DNA from: an uncultured Bacteroidales bacterium
GTDB taxonomy: Bacteria; Bacteroidota; Bacteroidia; Bacteroidales; Bacteroidaceae
Assembly (NCBI GenBank): GCA_945788445.1
Contig: CALZMA010000010.1
Coordinates: 1 to 12,426, forward strand
Length of the DNA stretch: 12,426 nucleotides
Reading direction: 5' to 3'
Shown piece after piece: positions 6,151 to 12,426 of this stretch. A program made the position numbers and the translations under genes. The notes beneath the pieces are model-generated. The model saw only the letters and a program-made list of their open reading frames with translations, searched no databases and had not been told where the DNA came from. The number at the start of each line of letters is the position of its first letter. The stretch's first letter is position 1.

Positions 6151-6181
6151 CAAAGGTATGCCTTTTACTTCGAATAGCCAA
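6151..6181 (-). promoter_or_regulatory. Internal promoter for the second ompH gene
   Basis: TTG (6181-6179), a 20-nt spacer and TACCTTTG (6158-6151), a full TAnnTTTG match. The -33 element lies inside the last codons of the first ompH gene, and the start would fall near 6144, about 30 nt before the ATG at 6113. This would let the second chaperone be expressed apart from the bamA operon. Confidence 0.65.
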
Positions 6182-6680
6182 GTTTTGCAAGCACTTCGTT
6201 GCTGATGTCTATGGCGGGCGATGCGAAGACGATGGCCGAGTCGGAAGCGCGGTCGAGGATGAGCTGGAAGCCTTTGGCCGTTGCGATGGCCTTGACGGCG
6301 TTGTAGATTTCCTCCTGGATGGGTTCGACAAGGCTTTGGCGCTTCTTGTAGAGCTCTCCTTCGGGTCCGAAGTACTTCTTCTTGAGGTCGGCGGCCTCTT
6401 TCTCCTTGGCTACGATGGCCTGCTCGCGTTCCTTCTTCTGTGCTTCGCTGAGGAAGACGCTTTCGTTCTGGTAGTTCTTGTAGAGCGTTTCGGCGGTGGT
6501 GTTGAGCGCCTCCACTTCGGCCTGCCACGCCTTTGAGGTCTGGTTGAGCTGTTCGTTGGCGCGCTCGTAGGCGGGGATGTTGGAGAGGATATATTCCATG
6601 TCGACGAGGGCGAACTTCTGTGCCTGTGCCGCGAGCGCTGCGGCGAGCGCTACGACGCATGAGAGGATGAGTCTTTTCAT
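6165..6680 (-). CDS. OmpH/Skp-family periplasmic chaperone (first copy)
   Basis: A 171-residue protein with a signal peptide (MKRLILSCVVALAAALAAQA, cleavage near Ala20) and then QKFALVDMEYILSNIPAYERA, the canonical OmpH/Skp start. A coiled middle (about 45-115) includes LKKKYFGPEGELYKKRQSL, and the C-terminus AIATAKGFQLILDRAS...VLAKLGYSK matches the family body domain. It should work with BamA, whose stop codon lies only 18 nt upstream, so the two are almost certainly co-transcribed. Compared with the following paralogue it is shorter and lacks the Ala/Pro/Lys-rich tail. The two copies may serve different clients; that is inference. Start at 6680 is set by the signal peptide and spacing. Function as chaperone is by family. 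Confidence 0.92.
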   Translation of the reverse strand: MKRLILSCVVALAAALAAQAQKFALVDMEYILSNIPAYERANEQLNQTSKAWQAEVEALNTTAETLYKNYQNESVFLSEAQKKEREQAIVAKEKEAADLKKKYFGPEGELYKKRQSLVEPIQEEIYNAVKAIATAKGFQLILDRASDSAIVFASPAIDISNEVLAKLGYSK

Positions 6681-6698
6681 TATTGCGTTGCGTTAGGG

Positions 6699-9329
6699 TT
6701 AGAATTCTTGTCCGATGATGAAGTGGAACTGCGATCCGCCGGCCTTTCCGCTGTATCCGCTGATGTTCTTCTGGAAGCCGTAGGCCCAGTCGATGCCCAT
6801 GAGGCCGACCATGGGCAGAAGGATGCGCACGCCGAGGCCGGCGGAGCGTTTCATGTCGAGCGGGTTGAAGTCCTTCACGTTCTCCCACGCGTTGCCGCCC
6901 TCGACGAAGGCCAGCGCGTAGATGGAGGTGGAGTTTTCGAGCATGAGCGGGTAGCGGAGCTCGAGGGTCATGCGGCTGTAGGCGTATGCGCCCCACGAGG
7001 AGTTGCCCGAGAGGGCACCGTTGTCGTAGCCGCGGAGTCCGATGGTTTCGGTGGCGTAGCCGGTGGAGTAGCCCGACATGCCGTCGCCGCCCACGTAGTA
7101 GGTTTCGAAGGGCGACTTCTTGTGCTGGTTGTAGGCGCCGAGGATGCCCCACTCGAAGCGGGTCATGAGCACGGGTGTCTTGACCGCGTTGTTGAGGGCC
7201 ATGTAGGTGCGGAGCTTCATCTTCCACTTGTGGTACTCGATGAAGCGGTATTTCTGCTGTGCCTCCTTCTGGTAGTCGGCGCTCTGGTAGTTGGTGGCGA
7301 GGTTCTTGTAGTCCTTCTTGTCCCAGAGGGAGTAGGGCGGCGTGAGGCTGACCTGGAAGAGGAACTCGGAGCCCTGGCGGGGGTAGAAGGGGTGCTCGGT
7401 GGAGTTGCGGGAGAGCGAGAGCGTCAGGTTGAAGTTGTTGCAGTTGCCGTCGGTGATGAGGAAGTACTGCCAGTTCTTCAGCATGTAGCGGGTGTAGGCG
7501 AGTTCGGCCATGAAGGTGAAGTAGTCGTCGGGCCAGCGGAGTCGCTTGCCGAAGCCGACGCTCACGTTGAGCATCTTCACGTACTTGTCGGGGTCGTAGG
7601 CGTCTGTATAGTAGTTCGAACTGTTTCCGTAACCGTAGAGGTAGTTGTAGTAGTTGTTATAGTAGTTCTGGTTGACGTAGTTCGAGTTGATGTCGCTCTG
7701 TTTGCTGTACGAGACGGAGAGCGAGAGCTGGTTGGGCCGCTTTCCGCCGAACCAGGGTTCGAGGAAGGAGAAGCCGTAGCTCTGGTAGTAGGTACCGTTG
7801 CTCTGCACCTGGAGCGAGAGCGTCTGTCCGTTGCCCTGTGGGAGGAATCCGCCGCGCTTGTAGCCCTTCTGGAAGATGTCTTGCACGGAGAAGTTGGTGA
7901 ATTTGAGTCCGACGCGGCCCACGACGCCCGTCTGGCCCCAGCCGGCGGAGAGTTCCACCTGGTCGCCGCCCTTGGTGACGAGCGGGTAGGTGATGTCGAC
8001 GGTTCCGGTTTCGGGGTCGGGCTTGATGTTCTGGAAGAGCTGCGTCTGGAGCGCTTCGGGGTCGAACTGGTTCATCTGCGCGAGGTCCTGTACGGAGCGC
8101 TTGATGCTTTCCATCGAGAAGAGGTCGCCGGGCTTCGTGCGGAGTTCGCGTCGGATGACGTGTTCGTAGACGCGGTCGTTGCCGGCGATGCGCACGTGGT
8201 TGAACGTGGCCTGCCGGCCTTCGCTCACGCGCATTTCAAGGTCGATGCTGTCGCCCTCGATGTTGATTTCGACGGGGTCGAGGCGGTAGAACACGTAGCC
8301 GTTGTCGTAGTAGACGTTGCCGATGGCCGTTTCGTCCTCGCGGAGGCGCTTGTTGAGCTGCGTCTGGTTGTAGACGTCGCCCTTGTTCATCTGGAGCAGG
8401 CGCTGGAGGAAGTCGGAGGTGTAGACCGTGTTGCCCACCCACGAGATGTTGCGCAGGTAGTACTTCTTGCCTTCGTAGACGTTGAGGTAAACGTCCACGT
8501 GCTTCTCGTCGAGGGTGACCACGCTGTCGGCGAGGATGAGTGCGTCGCGGTAGCCCCAGGAGTTGAGTTTCTCGATGAGCAGTCCCTTGTCCTCCTCATA
8601 CTTCTCGGGGAGGAACTTCTTCGAGCGCAGCCAGTTGCGGAACGTGCTCTCGCGCGTCTTTTTCATCGCCTTCTTCAGCTTCTTGTCGTGCTTGGGGTCG
8701 ATGCCCGAGATGTAGATGCGGTGCACCTTGATCTTCTCGTTCTTGTTGATGTCGATGTCCACGAGCACGCGGTTGTCGCCCGTGACGTCCTCGCGCATGG
8801 AGATGTTCACGTCGCAGTTCTTGAAGCCTTTCTCCTCGAAGTGCTTCTTGATGTAATACTCCGCGCGGTTCATCAGGTCGACGGTAATCTGGTTGCCGAC
8901 CTGCAGGCCGATGAGTTTCTCGCAGTCCTCCCTTTCGCTTTTCTTCACGCCCGAGTAGTTGATGCTGGAGATGCGCGGCTGCGCGGTGAGTTTCACCTGC
9001 AGGTAAATCTTTTCGCCCACGATGCTGTCGGCAAAGATTTGCACGTTGGAGAAGAGCTTCTGGCTCCAGTAGCGGCGCACGGCCTCGCTGATGTCCTGGC
9101 CGGGCACCTCGTAGGTTTCGCCCACGGTGAGTCCGGAGATGTGCTTCAGGAGTTCCTCGTCGAAGTTCTTCACGCCCGTCACGGTGAGTCCGCCCAGCAC
9201 GTAGCGCTGGTGGCGGTTGGAGTACTGGATTTCGGGGCCGGTCGGAATTTCTTCAGGTGTTTGGGCCGCGGTCGGGAGGGAGGCCACGGCGAGGAGGAAG
9301 GAGAGCAGAAGAAGTCTAAAGCGGGTCAT
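6699..9329 (-). CDS. bamA: Outer-membrane protein assembly factor BamA
   Basis: An 876-residue Omp85-family insertase, the core of the BAM complex that folds beta-barrels into the outer membrane. Signal peptide 1-22 ends TAA|QT. Five POTRA-like units are visible, beginning about at 43 (LGGLTVTGVKNF), 116 (RISSINYSGV), 206 (IKVHRIYISGI), 290 (YYLRNISWVGN) and 370 (ATFNHVRIAGN). A C-terminal 16-strand barrel follows from about 450. The loop-6 motif appears as GLRGYDN (764-770), and the protein ends in phenylalanine (IIGQEF), a typical barrel signal. An unusual Y/N-rich stretch (about 546-582) falls in the barrel and is probably a surface loop. Length fits Bacteroidetes homologues. The frame remains open far upstream, but ATG 9329 gives the signal peptide. 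It follows uppS by 77 nt and precedes the ompH pair. Confidence 0.96.
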   Translation of the reverse strand: MTRFRLLLLSFLLAVASLPTAAQTPEEIPTGPEIQYSNRHQRYVLGGLTVTGVKNFDEELLKHISGLTVGETYEVPGQDISEAVRRYWSQKLFSNVQIFADSIVGEKIYLQVKLTAQPRISSINYSGVKKSEREDCEKLIGLQVGNQITVDLMNRAEYYIKKHFEEKGFKNCDVNISMREDVTGDNRVLVDIDINKNEKIKVHRIYISGIDPKHDKKLKKAMKKTRESTFRNWLRSKKFLPEKYEEDKGLLIEKLNSWGYRDALILADSVVTLDEKHVDVYLNVYEGKKYYLRNISWVGNTVYTSDFLQRLLQMNKGDVYNQTQLNKRLREDETAIGNVYYDNGYVFYRLDPVEINIEGDSIDLEMRVSEGRQATFNHVRIAGNDRVYEHVIRRELRTKPGDLFSMESIKRSVQDLAQMNQFDPEALQTQLFQNIKPDPETGTVDITYPLVTKGGDQVELSAGWGQTGVVGRVGLKFTNFSVQDIFQKGYKRGGFLPQGNGQTLSLQVQSNGTYYQSYGFSFLEPWFGGKRPNQLSLSVSYSKQSDINSNYVNQNYYNNYYNYLYGYGNSSNYYTDAYDPDKYVKMLNVSVGFGKRLRWPDDYFTFMAELAYTRYMLKNWQYFLITDGNCNNFNLTLSLSRNSTEHPFYPRQGSEFLFQVSLTPPYSLWDKKDYKNLATNYQSADYQKEAQQKYRFIEYHKWKMKLRTYMALNNAVKTPVLMTRFEWGILGAYNQHKKSPFETYYVGGDGMSGYSTGYATETIGLRGYDNGALSGNSSWGAYAYSRMTLELRYPLMLENSTSIYALAFVEGGNAWENVKDFNPLDMKRSAGLGVRILLPMVGLMGIDWAYGFQKNISGYSGKAGGSQFHFIIGQEF

Positions 9330-9376
9330 GAGATGTTTGAACTGTCTTTGTTTGTAAGGGATAGGGGAGGGGGAGG

Positions 9377-9391
9377 CCGCCGGGGCGGCGG
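9377..9391 (-). other. GC hairpin in the uppS-bamA gap
   Basis: CCGCCG-CCC-CGGCGG is a perfect 6-bp stem with a 3-nt loop, 15 nt after the uppS stop. No T-run follows, so it is not an intrinsic terminator; it may be a processing or stability element, or chance in GC-rich DNA. The adjacent opposite strand has GGG-ATA-GGGG-A-GGGGG and another GGGG after 8 nt (9358-9385), a near-canonical G-quadruplex motif. Confidence 0.35.
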
Positions 9392-9406
9392 AGTGCGTGC
9401 GGGGTG

Positions 9407-10132
9407 CTATTCCGCCACCTGTTCGCTGGTCTTTCCGTAGCGGCGTTCGCGGTGGTTGAACCACTCGATGGCCTTCAGGAGGTCGGCTTCGTGGAAGTCG
9501 GGCCAGAAGGTGTCGCAGAAGTAAAACTCCGTGTAGGCGCATTGCCAGAGGAGGTAGTTGCTGAGTCGGATTTCGCCTCCCGTGCGGATGAGCAGGTCGG
9601 GGTCGGGCATGAAGGCCGTGGCGAGGTTTTGGGAAATGAGGTCCTCGTTGATGTCGGCGGGGTCGAGCTTGCCCTCGGCCGCCTGCCGGGCGAGGTGGCG
9701 TACGGTTTCGGTGATTTCCCAGCGGGAGCTGTAGCTCAGGGCTATGACCATGGTCATCCCCGTGTTCACCGAAGTGCGCTCCTGGAGGCCCAGGATGGAC
9801 TCGCGCACCACTTCGGGCACGCGGGAGAGGTCGCCGATGATGCGCAGGCGCACGTTGTTGTTCATGAAGAGTTCCTCCTCGAGCGAGGTGAGGATGAGCG
9901 ACATGAGTGCGGCCACCTCGTCGGCCGGGCGGTTCCAGTTTTCGGTCGAGAACGTGTAGAGCGTGAGGAACTTCACGCCCAGGTTGGAGCAGGCCGTGGT
10001 GATTTCCTTCACGGCCACGACGCCCTGTTGGTGGCCCATGCTGCGGTTCATTCCGCGCGCCTTCGCCCAACGGCCGTTGCCGTCCATGATGATGGCGATG
10101 TGGCCGGGTATGTGGAGAGAACTGTTTTCCAT
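9407..10132 (-). CDS. uppS: Isoprenyl transferase / undecaprenyl diphosphate synthase
   Basis: A 241-residue cis-prenyltransferase that condenses isopentenyl diphosphate onto farnesyl diphosphate. The product, undecaprenyl diphosphate, is the lipid carrier for peptidoglycan and surface polysaccharides. The hallmark [20 protein letters not shown] is present with catalytic D17, followed by GHQQG (33-37), [14 protein letters not shown] and the C-terminal [19 protein letters not shown] and FWPDF blocks, all intact. Length is normal. The ATG at 10132 fits the family start. It lies 42 nt after the DUF6089 gene and 77 nt before bamA, a neighbourhood I associate with Bacteroidetes envelope clusters. 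Supplying lipid carrier links it to the polysaccharide kinase genes on the left, though in a separate transcript. Confidence 0.97.
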   Translation of the reverse strand: MENSSLHIPGHIAIIMDGNGRWAKARGMNRSMGHQQGVVAVKEITTACSNLGVKFLTLYTFSTENWNRPADEVAALMSLILTSLEEELFMNNNVRLRIIGDLSRVPEVVRESILGLQERTSVNTGMTMVIALSYSSRWEITETVRHLARQAAEGKLDPADINEDLISQNLATAFMPDPDLLIRTGGEIRLSNYLLWQCAYTEFYFCDTFWPDFHEADLLKAIEWFNHRERRYGKTSEQVAE

Positions 10133-10148
10133 CTTTCAGAGAAACTTT

Positions 10149-10173
10149 GGGGGTTAGGGTAGAGGGGTTTGGG
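10149..10173 (+). other. G-quadruplex motif in the DUF6089-uppS gap
   Basis: GGGGG-TTA-GGG-TAGA-GGGG-TTT-GGG has four G-runs with loops of 3, 4 and 3 nt, a canonical motif that includes the telomere-like GGGTTAGGG. It nearly fills the 42-bp gap and is on the template strand; the RNA reads CCCAAACCCCTCTACCC and onward, C-rich and unstructured. Function unknown. Confidence 0.55.
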
Positions 10174-10174
10174 C

Positions 10175-10852
10175 TCAGTCGCGGTTGCACGTGGGGCACC
10201 GCGGGTTGAGGTCGTAGGTCAGCGTCAGCTTGAGTGCGCTGTAGTGGTCCTTGTTGCGGAAGCCTTCGGAGGGGATGCCGAGCGGCGCCTCGAGTCCGTC
10301 GAGCTTGTCGCTGAGGCTGAAGTGGACCGTCCAGCTGAGGCCCAGGTTCAGCCTTTCGCCGATTTTGTACTTGAGGCCCGCGCCGAGCGGCACGTTGGCC
10401 GTGAAGGCTTTGCCCGCCTGTCCGTAGGTGAGGCCGAAGCCCAGCTGGATGTAGGGCACAAGGCGGTGGTAGCCCTTGTAGTCCTGCACGTAGCCGTAGG
10501 GGAAGAAGTGGAGTTCGTAGAGCCCCGAGAAGTCCCAGACGGCATCCTTCACGCTGAAGTCCAGGCGGTCCGGGCCGGCGGCGTCGGGCGTGGTGGGGAG
10601 AAAGGACTTCTGCCCCTTCGTGTCGCCCTTCAGCGTGAGCCACGTGGCCTCCACCTTGACGGCCGAGCGCGGGTTGAGCGGGAAGCGTGCCGTGGCGCCG
10701 AGCGCGGGGGCAAACTGCCCCTTCACGTCGGAGAAATGCGTGGCCAGTCCCGCTCCCCCGCCCAGTTCGAGGCGGTAGAAAGGTTCGTCGGTCTGCGCCC
10801 CCGCGGAGAGGGCGACGACGGCGAGAAGGAGAGAGAGGAGGCGCTGCTTCAT
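10175..10852 (-). CDS. DUF6089-family outer-membrane beta-barrel-like protein
   Basis: A 225-residue exported protein. Signal peptide MKQRLLSLLLAVVALSAGAQ has a cleavage site after AGA. The mature part has alternating hydrophobic and glycine/aromatic strands (YRLELGGGAGLATHFSD, YIQLGFGLTYGQAG, LNLGLSWTVHFSLSD, ALKLTLTYDL), as in a small outer-membrane barrel. This fits the DUF6089 family that often sits before uppS and bamA in Bacteroidetes. It ends with an unusual soluble tail, NPRCPTCNRD, whose CxxC could bind metal or form a disulphide; that is inference. No biochemical function is known to me. It lies 81 nt after the lipoprotein gene; a weak TACCTTTT (10922-10915) could give an extra promoter. 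Start at 10852 is fixed by the signal peptide. The assignment to DUF6089 rests on neighbourhood and fold pattern. Confidence 0.8.
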   Translation of the reverse strand: MKQRLLSLLLAVVALSAGAQTDEPFYRLELGGGAGLATHFSDVKGQFAPALGATARFPLNPRSAVKVEATWLTLKGDTKGQKSFLPTTPDAAGPDRLDFSVKDAVWDFSGLYELHFFPYGYVQDYKGYHRLVPYIQLGFGLTYGQAGKAFTANVPLGAGLKYKIGERLNLGLSWTVHFSLSDKLDGLEAPLGIPSEGFRNKDHYSALKLTLTYDLNPRCPTCNRD

Positions 10853-10855
10853 GTC

Positions 10856-10880
10856 GGGAGAATGGCGGGGCCGGGGCGGG
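10856..10880 (+). other. Near-canonical G-quadruplex motif before the DUF6089 gene
   Basis: GGG, 8 nt, GGGG-CC-GGGG-C-GGG. The first loop exceeds the usual 7 nt by one. It lies immediately before the start codon of the DUF6089 gene on the template strand and resembles the motifs at three other intervals in this window. Confidence 0.3.
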
Positions 10881-10914
10881 CGTCGGTCAGACAGCCGGCG
10901 GGAGGCCCTCGCGG

Positions 10915-10922
10915 AAAAGGTA
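10915..10922 (-). promoter_or_regulatory. Weak -7-like element before the DUF6089 gene
   Basis: TACCTTTT matches seven of eight positions of TAnnTTTG, about 63 nt before the start codon, but there is no TTG 19-21 nt upstream. It may allow low independent transcription of the DUF6089-uppS-bamA run, or be chance. Confidence 0.25.
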
Positions 10923-10933
10923 TGGTCTAAGAA

Positions 10934-12307
10934 TCAGTTTGCGTTGCGGAGCCAGCCGAGGCGGTTGATGCGGCCTTTCAGCACGCGTCCCGTGCCGCTG
11001 CACACGACCCAGCAGTATTGTTGCGGGTCGATGGCGAGGGTCACCGCCGTTGCGCCCTCGAGGGAGGGGAACTCCAGTTCACCGGCCTTCCAGGTGCGGC
11101 CGAAGTCGCGGCTCGTGTACACCTTCGGGGCGGTTTCGCCGAGCGGTGTGCCCACGAGGACGAAGGCATCGTCGTAGACCGCCATGCAGGCCCGTTCGAG
11201 GGCGGGGCAAGCCAGGTCGTCGAGTTCTTCAGTCTGCGGCAGCCACATCCAGGGGTAGGAAAAGGCCCCCTCCGTGTCGGTGTCGTGTCGCCAGACCGTG
11301 GCCTGGCTGTTCAGCAGGCCCACCATGAGCGTCGAAACCAGGTTCTGGTTCGTGCGGGTGGGGAGCGAAGCCGCCGCAATGTCCGATGTGGGCAGCTGCG
11401 CGGGCGCGTCGGTGGCGCATTCCACCCATTCCGTGCCCTGGGCCGAGGCCATGAGGCGTCCGGCGCTGAGCGCGTAGAGGCTGTCGGCGTGTGCCGAGAC
11501 GAGTGCGTCGAAGCGGAGCGCGGTGGCGGGGGCCGTCCAGGCATCGAGGGCCTGCGAAGCCTTCACCAGCTGTCCGCCGGCGAGCGCATAGAAGCTGTTG
11601 TCCTTCAGCACGATGGAGCGCACGTCGACGGGCGCCCCGTTGTAGAGCGGGAGGGCGGCTGCCGACTCGAAGTTGGGCGAGAGCGTGGAGGTGGTGACCA
11701 CCTGCGTCTCCCCGCCCGCCAGGGCACCGAAGACATAGAGCGACTGGCCGAGGCAGATGGCCTTCGATTCCACGAAGGATGCCGCGGGGAGCTGTGTTCC
11801 CTCGGCGACGGGTTGCCAGGCAAAGGTTTCGCCCTCCTCCCGGTGGACGCGGAGCTCGAGGGTGTATTCGCGGCGCGAGAGTCCGTCCTCGCTGACGGCC
11901 GTAATCACGCGCGGACGGGTGAAGTCCGTGCTGTCCTTCAGGGAGAATATCGTGTCGTTGCCCGAATAGAGGCTCTTGATGTAGGCCCCGTTTTTCACGT
12001 TGAACGTGGCGAAGACCACGCGGCTGAGGTCCGTGCCCTTGGGCAGGGAGTCGGCGTTGAAGATGTGGTTTTCGAGCTGGTCGATGTACATGGGGTAGAG
12101 CGAGCCCGTCACGGCCACCGTGTAGGTGCTGTCCTTGCCCTCCGAGCTGGTCGTGTGGAGCACGCGCTTGAGCGAACCGAGGCTGACGGCGGTGATGGCG
12201 CAGTCGCGGGAGGGCTCGTAGGAGGAGTCGGATGAGGTGTCGCACGCCCCGAGGGTGAGCAGGGCGGCGAGGGTGGCGAGAAGGGACTTTATGCTGTTTG
12301 TCTTCAT
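10934..12307 (-). CDS. DUF6242-type lipoprotein with Asp-box (beta-propeller-like)
   Basis: A 457-residue lipoprotein. The signal MKTNSIKSLLATLAALLTLGAC has a lipobox LGAC with Cys22 as lipidation site; Asp23 and the S/D-rich stretch after it form a flexible linker. The N-terminal third contains VAVTGSLYPMYIDQLENHIF and a DSLPKGTDLSRVVF segment that I associate with DUF6242, a Bacteroidales family of unknown function. The rest has repeated short strands (SLYVFGALAGG, SFYALAGGQLV, SLYALSAGRL), like blades of a kelch or sialidase-type propeller. A clear Asp-box SRDFGRTW (399-406) lies near the end. The ATG at 12307 is chosen for the lipoprotein signal; a TTG at 12370 in frame falls on the promoter. 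Transcribed from the promoter just upstream, it may head the envelope operon. Localisation as a lipoprotein is well supported; function is not known. Confidence 0.82.
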   Translation of the reverse strand: MKTNSIKSLLATLAALLTLGACDTSSDSSYEPSRDCAITAVSLGSLKRVLHTTSSEGKDSTYTVAVTGSLYPMYIDQLENHIFNADSLPKGTDLSRVVFATFNVKNGAYIKSLYSGNDTIFSLKDSTDFTRPRVITAVSEDGLSRREYTLELRVHREEGETFAWQPVAEGTQLPAASFVESKAICLGQSLYVFGALAGGETQVVTTSTLSPNFESAAALPLYNGAPVDVRSIVLKDNSFYALAGGQLVKASQALDAWTAPATALRFDALVSAHADSLYALSAGRLMASAQGTEWVECATDAPAQLPTSDIAAASLPTRTNQNLVSTLMVGLLNSQATVWRHDTDTEGAFSYPWMWLPQTEELDDLACPALERACMAVYDDAFVLVGTPLGETAPKVYTSRDFGRTWKAGELEFPSLEGATAVTLAIDPQQYCWVVCSGTGRVLKGRINRLGWLRNAN

Positions 12308-12340
12308 GTCCAAGTGTCGAGGTTTTACTAAATCAAGTTG

Positions 12341-12370
12341 CAAAAGTAAGGACAAAATCTTGAACGCCAA
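12341..12370 (-). promoter_or_regulatory. Consensus promoter for the lipoprotein / envelope operon
   Basis: TTG (12370-12368), a 19-nt spacer, then TACTTTTG (12348-12341), a full Bacteroidetes -7 match. The expected start near 12335 leaves a leader of under 30 nt before ATG 12307. Bases 12371-12426 hold no gene that can be recognised. Confidence 0.75.
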
Positions 12371-12426
12371 GAGTTTGTTCGCTCTTTTATTGAGATTTAA
12401 GGATTTGGGGCACGCCGGGGAGCGCC

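Noticed and set aside
6136..7227. A 363-codon minus-strand frame overlapping bamA and the first ompH gene
   Set aside because: R/P/H-rich composition typical of an out-of-frame reading of GC-rich genes; both overlapped genes are firmly identified.
6708..9440. A 910-codon open frame on the plus strand, antisense to bamA
   Set aside because: Its translation is rich in V, E, D, A, L and H with no domain, signal or start context. It mirrors the codon bias of the GC-rich bamA gene, which has clear family motifs on the other strand.
9330..10643. Upstream extension of the bamA frame by 438 codons
   Set aside because: It overlaps uppS and the DUF6089 gene in another frame and is R/P/H/G-rich. The bamA signal peptide starts at 9329.

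Overview
The window looks like chromosomal DNA from a GC-rich member of the Bacteroidales, perhaps Prevotellaceae-like. Three things suggest this. The gene families are typical of the group: a DUF6089 - uppS - bamA - ompH - ompH cluster and a DUF6242-type lipoprotein. The promoters match the Bacteroidetes form (TTG, about 20 nt, TAnnTTTG). Start codons lack clear Shine-Dalgarno sequences. The species cannot be fixed from this sequence. All nine supported protein genes lie on the minus strand, so transcription runs from high to low coordinates.

Right part (12370 down to 5460), envelope biogenesis. A Bacteroidetes promoter drives a lipoprotein with a C-terminal Asp-box. It is followed by a DUF6089 outer-membrane protein, undecaprenyl diphosphate synthase (uppS), the outer-membrane insertase BamA and two consecutive OmpH/Skp-like periplasmic chaperones. 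The second ompH has its own promoter inside the end of the first. A strong intrinsic terminator closes this run.

Middle (5459 down to 3723). A LolD-like ABC ATPase starts only 19 nt after that terminator. It is followed by a CvfB-type S1-domain RNA-binding protein. A 701-bp non-coding interval (3246-3946) then holds a consensus promoter and a strong terminator about 140 nt apart, which together look like a free-standing small RNA gene. It also holds a 21-bp, six-copy tandem repeat, a G-quadruplex motif and the promoter of the next operon.

Left part (3400 down to 13), surface polysaccharide control. A Wzc-type tyrosine autokinase/chain-length regulator ends in ten tyrosines at alternate positions. 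It is followed by the PHP-family tyrosine phosphatase expected to oppose it. More polysaccharide genes probably lie beyond base 1.

The genes themselves belong to known families. The less ordinary signals lie between genes: the small RNA unit, the 21-bp repeat, the terminator directly before lolD, G-quadruplex motifs at several gene junctions, and an inverted repeat inside the wzc-type promoter. No tRNA, rRNA, insertion sequence, CRISPR array or defence system was found.
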